Assembly: GCF_963517015.1 (NCBI RefSeq)
Contig: NZ_CAUQDV010000001.1
Coordinates: 310,001 to 374,000 of the forward strand
DNA from: an uncultured Devosia sp.
GTDB lineage: Bacteria; Pseudomonadota; Alphaproteobacteria; Rhizobiales; Devosiaceae
DNA length: 64,000 nt
Reading direction: 5' to 3'
Shown here: positions 26,547 through 35,289 of the stretch, piece after piece
Layout: every line of letters begins with the position of its first letter
Numbering within the stretch: the stretch's first letter is position 1
Program-made: the position numbers and the translations under genes
The notes under the pieces: model-generated
The model's database searches: none
What the model was told of the DNA's origin: nothing
Seen by the model: the letters and a program-made list of their open reading frames with translations, nothing else

Positions 26547-28133
26547 CTAGTGCCGGAAATGGCGCATCCCGGTCATGACCATGGCGATGCCGGCCGCGTC
26601 GGCCGCGGCGATCACTTCGTCATCGCGCATCGAGCCGCCCGGCTGGATCACCGCAGTGGCACCAGCGGCCACCAGCGCTTCGAGGCCATCGGCGAAGGGG
26701 AAGAAGGCGTCGGAAGCCACGACAGAACCCTGGGACAAGGCGCCTTCGATACCCGCGGCCCTGGCTGCGTCCACCGATTTACGGTGGCCGGTCATGGCGG
26801 AATCCACGCGTGACATCTGCCCCGCGCCGATACCGGCCGTTGCGCCCTGTTTCACATAGACGATGGCATTGGACTTCACATGCTTGGCGACCTTGGCGGC
26901 GAGGCGCAGGTCAGCCATTTCGGCCTCGGTCGGCTGGCGCTTGGTCACGACCTTGAGTTCGCAGTCATCGACATTGCGATTGTCGCGCGACTGGACCAGC
27001 AGGCCACCAGCAACGGATTTGACGACGAGGCCATCGGCCTTGGCGTCTGCCAGTCCGCCGGTCAGCAAGAGGCGCAGGTTCTTCTTGGCCGCGATGATGT
27101 CCTGGGCTTCCTGCGTCGCCGAAGGCGCAACGATCACCTCGGTGAAGACCTTGACGATTTCGGTGGCCGTTGCCGCATCGATCTCGCGATTGGTGGCGAC
27201 AATGCCGCCAAAGGCTGAGACCGGGTCGGTGCGCAGGGCATTTTGATAGGCGGTGACGAGGTCACCAGCCACGGCAACGCCGCAGGGATTGGCATGCTTG
27301 ATGATGGCGACGGCGGCGACCTCGGCCGGATCGAACTCGCTTACTAGCTCGAAAGCGGCATCGGTGTCGTTGATATTGTTGTAGCTCAGCGTCTTGCCCT
27401 GGACCTGGGTGGCGGTGGCAACGCCCGGACGGCTTTCGCCATTGGCGTAAAAGCCAGCCCATTGATGGGGGTTTTCGCCATAGCGCATGACTTCGCGAAG
27501 CGAGCCGGCAAAGCTGCGATAGGGGATTTCGGGATAGTCGATCTCCCTGGCGAACCAGGACGAAATGGCGCTGTCATAGGCTGCAGTCCGGGCATAGGCC
27601 TTGGCGGCGAGTTTCTGGCGAAGCTCGAAGGGTACGCCGCCGGTCTCGGTGACGTAGCTCAGGATTTCTGCATAGTCGGCCGGATCGACCACCACGGTCA
27701 CATAGGCATGGTTCTTGGCCGCCGAGCGGACCATGGCGGGGCCGCCGATGTCGATATTCTCGATGATGTCGTCATAGCCCGCGCCGGAGGCGACAGTCTT
27801 TTCGAAGGGATAGAGATTGACCGCCACGAGGTCGATGGCGCCGATCTCATGCTCTGCCATCGAGGCGGCATGGGCTGCATTGTCACGCACTGAGAGCAGG
27901 CCGCCGTGGACCTTGGGGTGGAGCGTCTTGACGCGGCCGTCCATCATCTCGGGGAAACCGGTCAGGTCAGCAATCTCGCGCACGGGGAGCCCTGCATCCT
28001 TGATCAGCTTGTGCGTGCCGCCCGTCGAAACCAGCTCGACGCCCGCTGCGCTTAGCCCCTTGGCAAAGTCGGCCATGCCGGATTTGTCGAATACCGAAAG
28101 CAGCGCGCGCCCGACCTTGACCGTCTTGCTCAT
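26547..28133 (-). CDS. purH: Bifunctional AICAR transformylase / IMP cyclohydrolase
   Basis: PurH performs the last two steps of purine synthesis. The 528-residue protein has an N-terminal MGS-like cyclohydrolase domain (LLSVFDKSGMADFA, STGGTHKLI, VNLYPFEKT) and a C-terminal transformylase domain with the Lys-His pair in AIIKHANPCGVA, plus QMSRVDS and SDAFFPFADGLE. ATG at 28133. It follows the heparinase-like gene and rsmB in the same leftward direction, an order conserved in Hyphomicrobiales. A dispersed palindrome sits right at its 3' end. Confidence 0.97.
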   Translation of the reverse strand: MSKTVKVGRALLSVFDKSGMADFAKGLSAAGVELVSTGGTHKLIKDAGLPVREIADLTGFPEMMDGRVKTLHPKVHGGLLSVRDNAAHAASMAEHEIGAIDLVAVNLYPFEKTVASGAGYDDIIENIDIGGPAMVRSAAKNHAYVTVVVDPADYAEILSYVTETGGVPFELRQKLAAKAYARTAAYDSAISSWFAREIDYPEIPYRSFAGSLREVMRYGENPHQWAGFYANGESRPGVATATQVQGKTLSYNNINDTDAAFELVSEFDPAEVAAVAIIKHANPCGVAVAGDLVTAYQNALRTDPVSAFGGIVATNREIDAATATEIVKVFTEVIVAPSATQEAQDIIAAKKNLRLLLTGGLADAKADGLVVKSVAGGLLVQSRDNRNVDDCELKVVTKRQPTEAEMADLRLAAKVAKHVKSNAIVYVKQGATAGIGAGQMSRVDSAMTGHRKSVDAARAAGIEGALSQGSVVASDAFFPFADGLEALVAAGATAVIQPGGSMRDDEVIAAADAAGIAMVMTGMRHFRH

Positions 28134-28203
28134 GAGATGTGTCTCGCCCGTGATGTGGAATTAGGACGGCTCGCTAGCACGAAGCGGGCAGGACGCCAAC
28201 CGT

Positions 28204-29805
28204 TTACGCCTGCTCGAGCGTAAAGATCCAGGCGATCTCGGCATCCGTGGCGACATCGGCCTCGAGAACCAGCTGCCGCGTTTTGTGGAAGCCAAGATAG
28301 GCGGACTGGCGCACGCTTTCCTCTTCGCGGAACTCTGCGCCTTCCCAGAGGAAGCTCCAGACCGCATCATTGGGCAAGACGAGGCGGACAATGCCTTCGC
28401 CGCGATTGCGTCGCACCATGACGCCCGGCGCCAGATGGAAGCGCAGGGCGAGGAGTCCCGACGGACTGTTGCCCGAGGCGATGAGACGGTCCTGACCAAC
28501 CAGCGTCGTTCCCCCGGATAGCAGGGTAATGCGCCGCTCGATCTCGACGCCAAAGCGCCTGGCATAGCCGCTTGTGGTCAGCGACAGCAGATTGTCGGCG
28601 CTTTCCAGCGCCAGATCCGGCTTGCGCTGGGGCGGCGCATCTTCGGCATCGATGGTGGGGGCAGAGTGGGCCACGCCTTGGCGGAACAGCGCCTTGCTTT
28701 GCGGCAGGTCGGACGGTGCCGGGCCGCAGGAGCCCAGGATCAGTTCCGTGCCATGGGCAAATTCGAAGGCCAGCGCGCTGGAATGAAGGTCGGCATCGAA
28801 ACCTGGCGGCGGCGCGAGGCCGGAGTCGGCGATGACCACGGCGTCGCCATCGCGCAGGATGCCATAGCCACCGAGCAGCATGGAGCGATGCTTGCGGGTT
28901 GGGCCATTGGCCTGAATGGCGATCAAAACGTCATGGGGCAGGTGGCCACAGCCGTTGAAATAGACCGGCTCGCCGCTCGACAGGGTCAGTGCATCGAGCG
29001 ATTCATGCATGCGGTCGATCTGGGCCACCAGTTCATTGCCGGCCTCCGATTTTACCGAAGCGGCAATGGGGCGGACGCTGACCAGTTCGGACAGCAATTG
29101 CAGCTGCAGCCTGGCATTGCGCGAAAGGTGCATGCCGTCGCTGTCGAGTTGCTGCGCCAGTTCGGCATTGAGCCGTTCGACGCGCATCGGCACATCGGTC
29201 TTGTCATTCTGTTCGCAATATTCGGCGGCCAACAGCGCGATATGGGCAAACAGCGCCTCGGCCCGGTCGCTGGTCAGCGGCACGCGAACCTTCAGGCTTT
29301 GGATCTGGGCGCCCAATACGCGCTGGATGGTGCGGGCTTCGGCCGCATTGGCGCCATTGAGCAGGAGTGGCAGGTGGCGCAGCCAGTTGAGAATGCGCTG
29401 CGCCGTCAGGGCCGGGGCCCAAGTGTCATGGTGGAAATTGGCCTCGTGGCCGATCCAGTCCAGAACCAGCATGCGGGCAAAAAGCCGCTCACCGGGATCG
29501 CGCACATCGCGGAAATGGCGCAGCCAGGAAAAGCCATGCAGGTTCAGCCACCAGTCGACATGCTCGACCTCGAGCGCAAAGGGCGAGGCCCCATTGGTTT
29601 CGACGAGTTTTGACGCCAGCAGGTAACGCCCGCTCATCATGTCGCGCACCGCTTCGCGGTCGGCCGGACGCAATTCGGGCAGTTCGCCGCCGAAGGCATC
29701 GTCGGCCAGGCCGCGCCAGGTCCAGCGCATGACCGGCATGGTGACGGCGGAATCGGCAATGCCCAGCGCAAGCTTGCGCAGGCCATGGGGGAGAGACGGC
29801 GCCAT
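28204..29805 (-). CDS. Heparinase II/III family protein
   Basis: The 533-residue protein has an N-terminal alpha/alpha toroid region (FEALEVEHVDWWLNL-type WLNLHGFSWLRHF, RILNWLRHLPLLLNG) and a C-terminal beta-sandwich with ARRFGVEIERRITL and LALRFHLAPGV, as in heparinase II/III-like polysaccharide lyases. The substrate is unknown; it lacks a signal peptide that I can see, so it may act in the cytoplasm or cell envelope. The setting between rsmB and purH is typical for this order. ATG at 29805. Confidence 0.85.
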   Translation of the reverse strand: MAPSLPHGLRKLALGIADSAVTMPVMRWTWRGLADDAFGGELPELRPADREAVRDMMSGRYLLASKLVETNGASPFALEVEHVDWWLNLHGFSWLRHFRDVRDPGERLFARMLVLDWIGHEANFHHDTWAPALTAQRILNWLRHLPLLLNGANAAEARTIQRVLGAQIQSLKVRVPLTSDRAEALFAHIALLAAEYCEQNDKTDVPMRVERLNAELAQQLDSDGMHLSRNARLQLQLLSELVSVRPIAASVKSEAGNELVAQIDRMHESLDALTLSSGEPVYFNGCGHLPHDVLIAIQANGPTRKHRSMLLGGYGILRDGDAVVIADSGLAPPPGFDADLHSSALAFEFAHGTELILGSCGPAPSDLPQSKALFRQGVAHSAPTIDAEDAPPQRKPDLALESADNLLSLTTSGYARRFGVEIERRITLLSGGTTLVGQDRLIASGNSPSGLLALRFHLAPGVMVRRNRGEGIVRLVLPNDAVWSFLWEGAEFREEESVRQSAYLGFHKTRQLVLEADVATDAEIAWIFTLEQA

Positions 29806-29895
29806 CAGCGCACCCGCCGCGCGGGTCCAGCCAGCTTTGCTCTGTCTTGTCCCGTCACGGGCGGCACGTCCTATCTGCCCGATCGGGCCAGTTCA

Positions 29896-31200
29896 CTATG
29901 CGCGACGGCGAAAGCGGGCCACGAAGAACCCATCCATACCGCCTTCATTGCCGTTCGGCGCCATGCCCGGATGCGTCCGGACCAGGCCCTTGGCCGTCAC
30001 GGCCTGTTCAAGACCCGGCAATTCCTCGGGCGCCACGGGCCAGAGTTCGAGGCCGGGCAGCGAATCAAGCGCCCATTGCACCTGTTCCTCGCCCTCGGCG
30101 GGTTCGAGCGAACATACGCAGTAGATCATCACGCCACCGGCATCGAGGCAACGGAAAGCATTGGTCATCAACGCTTTTTGCAACCTGACGCGCCCTGCCA
30201 CGTCATTGACCGAGCGGTGCCAGATGACTTCTGGATGGCGGCGGAACGTGCCGGTGGCCGAGCAGGGCGCATCGAGCAATACGCCATCATAGGCCGAATT
30301 GGGTGCAAAGGTGCCGGCGTCGCCGACGATGATCTCGGCAGAATAGTCGAGGCGCTTCAGGTTTTCCTTGAGCCGCTCCACGCGCGTCGCATCGTTGTCG
30401 AGCGCCGTCACGGCATAGCCCGCCTTGATCAGCTGTGCCGTCTTGCCGCCGGGGGCTGCGCAGAGGTCAAGCACGCGGCCGCCTGGCTTGGCGCCGAGCA
30501 GGCGCGCGGGAATGGCGGAGGCGGCATCCTGCACCCACCACTTGCCCTCGTCATAACCGGGTAGCGCCTCGACGGGCCGGTCGCGCTGGTCGATGCGCAC
30601 CGTATCGCCGATCAGCCTGTCGGCATTGAGCGCTTCGATTAGCTCAGGGTCGTCCGTCTTGAGCGTCAGGTCGAGCGGCGCGCCGGCCAGCAGGGCCGTC
30701 GAGAAACCATCGATACCCTCTTCGCCATAGGCTTCGAGCCACGTGTCGCCAAAAGTCTCGGGGATCAGCAGGTCGTCGCTCAGCATGCCGAACTTAGCCG
30801 AATTGGCCTGGGCAGAGCGGAGAACGGCGTTGATCAGCCCGGAAAGATGGCGTGCCTTGGGATCGCGCTTGACCGCTTCGACAGCCAGGAACAGCGCCGA
30901 ATGGGCACCCAGATCGGGTAGGAACACCAATTGCGCCAATGACAGGCGCAGCACTGCTTCAAAGGTCCCGGATTTGCCGGGCATGCCCTTGTCGAGCAGG
31001 GCATGGATGATGAAATTGAGCTGGCCCTGGCGGCGCAGGGCCGTGGTGATCAGCCGGTTGGCCAGAGCGCGATCGCGCCCGTCGGCCAGGTCCTTGACGT
31101 TGAGCGGCACGAAATTGTCGCCCGCCAGGACGTCCTTGAGCCGTTGAGCGGCAACGAGGCGGAGCTTGAGCCCCGCCGGATCAGGTTTGTTATGCGCCAC
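29896..31200 (-). CDS. rsmB: 16S rRNA (cytosine967-C5)-methyltransferase RsmB
   Basis: RsmB (Sun) methylates C967 of 16S rRNA. The 434-residue protein has an N-terminal NusB-like RNA-binding domain (AAQRLKDVL, ALANRLITTALRRQGQLN) and a C-terminal Rossmann methyltransferase domain with the SAM loop LDLCAAPGGKTAQL, the catalytic DAPCSATGT and the second cysteine in YCVCSLEPAEGEEQV. Start is a GTG at 31200, eight bases after the htpX stop, so it is probably cotranscribed with htpX. Confidence 0.95.
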   Translation of the reverse strand: MAHNKPDPAGLKLRLVAAQRLKDVLAGDNFVPLNVKDLADGRDRALANRLITTALRRQGQLNFIIHALLDKGMPGKSGTFEAVLRLSLAQLVFLPDLGAHSALFLAVEAVKRDPKARHLSGLINAVLRSAQANSAKFGMLSDDLLIPETFGDTWLEAYGEEGIDGFSTALLAGAPLDLTLKTDDPELIEALNADRLIGDTVRIDQRDRPVEALPGYDEGKWWVQDAASAIPARLLGAKPGGRVLDLCAAPGGKTAQLIKAGYAVTALDNDATRVERLKENLKRLDYSAEIIVGDAGTFAPNSAYDGVLLDAPCSATGTFRRHPEVIWHRSVNDVAGRVRLQKALMTNAFRCLDAGGVMIYCVCSLEPAEGEEQVQWALDSLPGLELWPVAPEELPGLEQAVTAKGLVRTHPGMAPNGNEGGMDGFFVARFRRRA

Positions 31201-31208
31201 GCTTGATT

Positions 31209-32192
31209 CTATCCCCAGGGACCGCGTTGTCCGCCGTCCTCGCCGGTCTGTCCGGTGGTCGGCACGCGCCAGCCACCGCCCGAACTGCGGCCGGTCGAAA
31301 CCGGCTGCGGGCGAGGCTCACGCCGTGCGCCCTTATCGTTCACCTGCAGCGTCGCTGCAAGCTTGCGCAACTGTTCAATGCGGTTGGCTGTGTCGGGATG
31401 GGTGGAAAAGAGGTTGTCCATCCGCGATCCGTTGAGGGGATTGATGATGTACATGTGCGCCATGGCCGGGTTGCGCTCGGCGGCGACATTGACCTGACGG
31501 CCTGCCAGCGAAGCGATTTTCTGCAAGGCAGAAGCCAGCGCCAGGGGATCGCCGGAAATCTCGGCGCCGTCCTTGTCGGCCTCATATTCGCGCGTGCGGC
31601 TCACGGCCATCTGCACCATCATGGCGGCGACCGGGGCAAGGAACACCATCAGCAGGGCGCCGATACCGCCCAGCGGATTGTCGCGATTGTTGCCGCCGCC
31701 AAAGAACAGGCCGAACTGTGCCAGGGCCGAAATGGCGCCGGCAAAGGTCGCGGTAATGGTCATCGTCAGCGTGTCGCGACTGCGGATATGGGCCAGCTCA
31801 TGGGCCACGACGGCGGCGACCTCGCGGGTTTCGAGGTGGCGCAGTAGGCCTGTCGAGACGGCCACGGCGGCATTCTGCGGATTGCGGCCCGTCGCAAAAG
31901 CGTTGGGCTGGTCGGTATTGATCACATAGACGGCGGGCGTCGGAATGCCGGCCTTGCGCGACAGGATATCGACCATGTCATAGAGTTCGGGCACGCGGCT
32001 CCGCTCGACGGGCACTGCATTCTGCATGCGCAGCACCATCTTGTCGGAATTCCAGTAGCCGAACAGATTGGTCACCAGCGCAAACAGGAAGGCGATCATC
32101 ATGCCGCCTGTCCCGCCGATGAAATAGCCCACGACCATGAAGAGCGCGGTGAGGCCGGCCAGAAGAACGGTGGTGCGTAAAGCGTTGAACAT
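31209..32192 (-). CDS. htpX: Membrane zinc metalloprotease HtpX
   Basis: HtpX degrades damaged inner-membrane proteins. The 327-residue protein has two N-terminal membrane helices (LLAGLTALFMVVGYFIGG and MMIAFLFALVTNLFGY), the zinc motif HELAH in VVAHELAHIRSRDT, two further helices and the third zinc ligand region TREYEADKDGAEISGD. The tail is proline/arginine-rich. AAGGG precedes two adjacent ATGs (32195 and 32192); I use the inner one for spacing. A much longer frame upstream is not supported. Confidence 0.94.
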   Translation of the reverse strand: MFNALRTTVLLAGLTALFMVVGYFIGGTGGMMIAFLFALVTNLFGYWNSDKMVLRMQNAVPVERSRVPELYDMVDILSRKAGIPTPAVYVINTDQPNAFATGRNPQNAAVAVSTGLLRHLETREVAAVVAHELAHIRSRDTLTMTITATFAGAISALAQFGLFFGGGNNRDNPLGGIGALLMVFLAPVAAMMVQMAVSRTREYEADKDGAEISGDPLALASALQKIASLAGRQVNVAAERNPAMAHMYIINPLNGSRMDNLFSTHPDTANRIEQLRKLAATLQVNDKGARREPRPQPVSTGRSSGGGWRVPTTGQTGEDGGQRGPWG

Positions 32193-32285
32193 CATGAGCC
32201 CTTGGGTTCGCGTGGTTGAGCAATTATGTTGTGTGCCCAAGGGTTCCATGCAAGCGGCATGGAGAAAACGTAATGGGATTGCGCC

Positions 32286-32486
32286 ATGAGCGACGACAAA
32301 ACCGAAGACCTCCCGCGCGCCCCGCTGACCGAAGCGGCCCAACGCGCTCTCACCGAAGCCGAAGCGCGCCGCGCTCAGATCGACGGCAAGACCGCCTTTG
32401 CGCCCAAGGAAGAGGGCGGTCGCGGGGGGCTGGAGCCAAGCCGCTATGGTGACTGGGAAATCAAGGGGCTGACGAGCGACTTCTAG
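32286..32486 (+). CDS. DUF1674 / SDHAF4-like protein
   Basis: The 66-residue protein ends with GGRGGLEPSRYGDWEIKGLTSDF, the hallmark of DUF1674 proteins, which are homologues of the succinate dehydrogenase assembly factor SDHAF4. In eukaryotes that factor protects the FAD-loaded flavoprotein subunit; the bacterial role is inferred. The N-terminus is acidic and probably disordered. It diverges from htpX and lies alone; sdh genes are not in the window. Confidence 0.85.
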   Translation: MSDDKTEDLPRAPLTEAAQRALTEAEARRAQIDGKTAFAPKEEGGRGGLEPSRYGDWEIKGLTSDF

Positions 32487-32782
32487 TCGGGCAGTTCGTC
32501 AGCTTTGCGCAGGCGGGTCATGGGGTAGATGCGCAATATGGCAATGCCGGGTGCTTCAAGTTCGTAGAAGACAATGTGTCGGCGAAACGGATGACGACGC
32601 CTACGCTGGTTAGTAGCAGCGGCGATGATTCCTATTTCTGGATACACGGCCAATTTGCCGAACAAGTCATGAAGTCCCTGAATGTACGACGCCGTCGACC
32701 GGGCGCCAAAATTCGCAAGACCATAGTCGGAAATTCTATCGAGGTCCGCCAGCGCCCTAGGCGTGAGGCGGACACTGCTCAA
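32483..32782 (-). CDS. ParE/RelE-superfamily toxin
   Basis: The 99-residue basic protein has the compact fold of ParE-type toxins: RLTPRALADLDRISDYGLANFG at the start, then the QRRRRHPFRRHIVFYELE strand pair and an ILRIYPMTRL end. It would act on DNA gyrase if ParE-like or on mRNA if RelE-like; the sequence favours ParE because of the IVFYELE and R-rich strand. Start is a TTG at 32782 overlapping the antitoxin stop, so antitoxin and toxin are translationally coupled. Its 3' end overlaps the SDHAF4 gene by 4 nt. Confidence 0.82.
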   Translation of the reverse strand: MSSVRLTPRALADLDRISDYGLANFGARSTASYIQGLHDLFGKLAVYPEIGIIAAATNQRRRRHPFRRHIVFYELEAPGIAILRIYPMTRLRKADELPD

Positions 32783-33048
32783 GGCCGTTTCCGCTCTTCG
32801 GCACGGCGTAGGGCGCCTTGCATGATTTCATCGACAGATGGCAGGGGAACTCTGCCACTTGCACTGGCCTCGGTCAGCATGTCCTCGACATCCTGATCGG
32901 AATAGACAAAGCCCGGCTCGTCGATCTCGCGTTGTTCGCGCAGGACATGGCGCAGGGCATGTTCGATGGACTCGAAGGGCCCGCCTTCAACCTTGGCATC
33001 GAGCCAAGCCTTGACGTCGTCCGGAACCTTGATGGTGAGTTCGACCAT
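32779..33048 (-). CDS. ParD-type antitoxin
   Basis: The 89-residue protein begins VELTIKVPDDVKAWLDAKVEGG, a ribbon-helix-helix DNA-binding N-terminus with the FESIEHALRHVLREQ helix, followed by an acidic tail likely to cover the toxin. AAGGAG lies six bases before the ATG at 33048. It precedes and overlaps the toxin gene, the normal order for ParD/ParE pairs, and probably represses its own promoter. Confidence 0.85.
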   Translation of the reverse strand: MVELTIKVPDDVKAWLDAKVEGGPFESIEHALRHVLREQREIDEPGFVYSDQDVEDMLTEASASGRVPLPSVDEIMQGALRRAEERKRP

Positions 33049-33098
33049 GCTGATCTCCTTGTCCGGAAGATAGCAAGAACGCATGTGGCAGACCAGAG

Positions 33099-33581
33099 CT
33101 ACTGCGGCGCCTCGCTGGGTCTACGTTCGACATACACCGCCAAATTCTCCAGCGACGAATTCATGCCATCGGCGTGGTCCTCGGCGCTGATGCCTTCGGG
33201 GACATTTTCGGCCGTGAAGCGAACTTCGGTATGATCGCCATGCGAAGTGAGCAGCGTTGACATGGTCATCGTGCCGGAAAACTTCGGGTCGTCGCTGACG
33301 AAATCCACGGTCTGGACGACGCGCTCATTGGGCACGAGGTCGATGAAACGGGCTTCGGCAATGTCTTCATTGCTGCCGCTCTTGCCGGCGATGCTGGCGT
33401 CGTCATAGCGCAGAACCATGCGTTGCAGACCGCCGGGGCGCGGGTCGAAGGCCTGCATTTCGCCGGTCATGCCCCTGGGCGGCATCCATTGCACCAGTGC
33501 TTCGGCGGAGGTCAGCGCGGCGTAGATGGTCTCGGGCGTGGCCCTGATCAGGCGGGCGGCAGTGTCGATGCGCTTGCTCAT
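33099..33581 (-). CDS. SRPBCC/AHSA1-family START-fold protein
   Basis: The 160-residue protein has the activator-of-Hsp90 homologue layout: ARLIRATPETIYAALTSAEALVQWMPP at the start, then GGLQRMVLRYDD, EARFIDLVPNERVVQTVDF, TMTMSTLLTSHGDHTEVRF and an ISAEDHADGMNSSLENLAVYVE end. Such domains bind hydrophobic ligands or act in regulation; no function can be given. ATG at 33581. It sits between the toxin-antitoxin pair and the Flp pilin in the same direction. Confidence 0.85.
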   Translation of the reverse strand: MSKRIDTAARLIRATPETIYAALTSAEALVQWMPPRGMTGEMQAFDPRPGGLQRMVLRYDDASIAGKSGSNEDIAEARFIDLVPNERVVQTVDFVSDDPKFSGTMTMSTLLTSHGDHTEVRFTAENVPEGISAEDHADGMNSSLENLAVYVERRPSEAPQ

Positions 33582-33599
33582 CAACCGCTATCCCTCTGG

Positions 33600-33743
33600 C
33601 TAGCCTGTAATATCGGCGAGGCTGAAGCCGGCAGCCGAGGCGGCGACGGTCATGGCCACGGCTAGAATGGCGGCGATCAGACCATATTCCACCGGGGTTA
33701 TACCGGCTTCATCGCGCATAAATCGGGTCAGGACATTCAGCAT
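33600..33743 (-). CDS. Flp-type pilin, 47 residues
   Basis: This short ORF encodes a complete Flp/Fap pilin: FMRDEAGITPVEYGLIAAILAVAM. The prepilin peptidase site is Gly14 with Glu at +5 of the mature protein, followed by the hydrophobic helix that forms the pilus core. Flp pilins assemble into tight-adherence pili. No tad/cpa assembly genes are nearby, so assembly genes must lie elsewhere or this is an isolated pilin. Start ATG at 33743. Confidence 0.85.
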   Translation of the reverse strand: MLNVLTRFMRDEAGITPVEYGLIAAILAVAMTVAASAAGFSLADITG

Positions 33744-33828
33744 CAGGCGTCACTACTCCAACACTATGGCGACTTCTTGCCAAAGCGTGGCTGAACGGTT
33801 CCTGAACGGTTTTTGGCGCTGACGAGAG

Positions 33829-34362
33829 CTAACCGCGCGCGGCGGTGATGGCGGGCAGAAGTTCGTTTTCGATCGCCTCGGCGTCGAGCGGGCCGACATG
33901 CTTGAAGGTGATGGTGCCCTCGGCATCGACGACGAAGGTTTCGGGCACGCCATAGACGCCCCAGTCGATCGAGACGCGGCGGTCGCGGTCGGTGCCGACG
34001 GCGTCATAGGGATTGCCCAGTTCGTTCAGGAAGGCGCGGGCGTTTTCCGGCGCGTCGGCCTGATTAATGCCGAAGAGGCGCACGCCGGTCACGTCCTTGA
34101 GCGCCACCAGCAGCGGATGCTCGTCGCGGCAGGGAATGCACCAGGAGGCAAAGACATTGACCACGGTCACGTCGCCCTTGAGCGCTGCGGTATCAAAGCC
34201 GGGCACGCCAAGCTCGGGCACTTCGGCCATGGCGAAGGCCGGCGCCGGTTTGTTGATCAGCACCGAACGCACAAGGTTGGGATCGCGGTTCATCGACATG
34301 GCAAAGACGCCGACAAGCGCCACCAGCAGGATCAGTGGCAGGGCGAAGAGAACATAGCGCAT
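33829..34362 (-). CDS. ccmG: Thiol:disulfide interchange protein CcmG/DsbE
   Basis: CcmG is a membrane-anchored thioredoxin that reduces apocytochrome c before haem ligation. The 177-residue protein has an N-terminal membrane helix (LLVLPLILLVALVGVFAM region), the active site FASWCIPCRDEHP, and the cis-proline loop GVYGVPETFV. ATG at 34362 touches the ccmD stop (TGATG). It is the last gene of the leftward ccmA-B-C-D-G operon, leaving ccmE, ccmF and ccmH elsewhere. Confidence 0.95.
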   Translation of the reverse strand: MRYVLFALPLILLVALVGVFAMSMNRDPNLVRSVLINKPAPAFAMAEVPELGVPGFDTAALKGDVTVVNVFASWCIPCRDEHPLLVALKDVTGVRLFGINQADAPENARAFLNELGNPYDAVGTDRDRRVSIDWGVYGVPETFVVDAEGTITFKHVGPLDAEAIENELLPAITAARG

Positions 34363-34520
34363 CAGGCGGACCGGCGTGGATTGCGCGCTTCGAGCGCCTT
34401 GAGTTTTCTGTTTACCTGCCGCGCATCCAACAGCGTCCAGGCGACCAGAGCGGCAATGCCGATGGCGACGCCGATATAGGCCCAGATGATGAAGACGGCA
34501 TGCTGGCCGAGATCGATCAT
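34362..34520 (-). CDS. ccmD: Haem exporter protein CcmD
   Basis: CcmD is a one-helix protein that releases holo-CcmE from the CcmABC complex. The 52-residue product has one hydrophobic stretch, AVFIIWAYIGVAIGIAALVAWTLL, then a basic RQVNRKLKALEAR tail, as in the family. The start ATG at 34520 overlaps the ccmC stop and its stop meets the ccmG start, which is the usual crowded arrangement. Confidence 0.88.
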   Translation of the reverse strand: MIDLGQHAVFIIWAYIGVAIGIAALVAWTLLDARQVNRKLKALEARNPRRSA

Positions 34521-35278
34521 GGTCTGTCTCCCTGCGCCAGGCGGCGCTGCAGGCCGGCGACGCGGCGGCGCTTGACCTCGGTATGCATGGCCTTGAGCTG
34601 CAGCGTTGCGAAAAGGAATGTAAACGCGAAGAACATCGCAAAGAGCGGCGTGAGGATCGAGCCGGGCATGGTCGGACCGTCGGGGCGGAAGACGCTGGCG
34701 GGCTGGTGCAGCGTGCTCCACCAGTCGACGGAGAATTTGATGATCGGGATATTGATGGCGCCGACCAGCGTGAAAACGGCAATGACCCGGGCGGCGCGGA
34801 GCTGGTCGTCAAAGGCGCGCCATAGGGCGATGAGCCCAAGATAGATGAACAGCAGGACCAGGGTGGATGTCATGCGCCCGTCCCATTCCCAGAAGGTGCC
34901 CCAGGTCGGCCGGCCCCAAAGCGCGCCGGTGAAGAGGGCCAGAGTGGTGAAAAGCGCGCCGAGCGGGGCGGCAGCCTTCATCGAGACATCGGCCATGGGA
35001 TGGCGCCAGACCAGGGTGCCAATGGCCGAGATCGACATGGTGGCATAGACGAACTGGCTCAGCCACGCATTGGGCACGTGAACATACATGATACGTACGG
35101 TGTCGCCCATCTGGTAGTCGGCGGGCGAGTTGAAGAAGGCATAGTAGAGGCCGATGATGAAGAGCGCGCCGGTCAGCGCGGTCAGCGGCCAGAGGAAGGG
35201 CTTCGTCATGGCGACGAACTGGCCGGGATTGGCGATCCGGTTCCACCAAGGCAATTTGGGCGCGTTATCGAGGCTCAT
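34517..35278 (-). CDS. ccmC: Haem lyase-complex protein CcmC
   Basis: CcmC carries haem to CcmE. The 253-residue protein has six membrane segments and the tryptophan-rich WWD loop WGRPTWGTFWEWDGRMTS, plus flanking histidines in VHVPNAW and WRHPM. ATG at 35278. It overlaps ccmD and follows ccmB by 11 bp in the leftward operon. Confidence 0.95.
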   Translation of the reverse strand: MSLDNAPKLPWWNRIANPGQFVAMTKPFLWPLTALTGALFIIGLYYAFFNSPADYQMGDTVRIMYVHVPNAWLSQFVYATMSISAIGTLVWRHPMADVSMKAAAPLGALFTTLALFTGALWGRPTWGTFWEWDGRMTSTLVLLFIYLGLIALWRAFDDQLRAARVIAVFTLVGAINIPIIKFSVDWWSTLHQPASVFRPDGPTMPGSILTPLFAMFFAFTFLFATLQLKAMHTEVKRRRVAGLQRRLAQGDRP

Positions 35279-35289
35279 GGATCAGGGCT

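Noticed and set aside
35071..35090. GCACGTGAACAT motif in ccmC similar to parS
   Set aside because: Only the CACGTG core and a few flanking bases match; too weak and far from the cluster.
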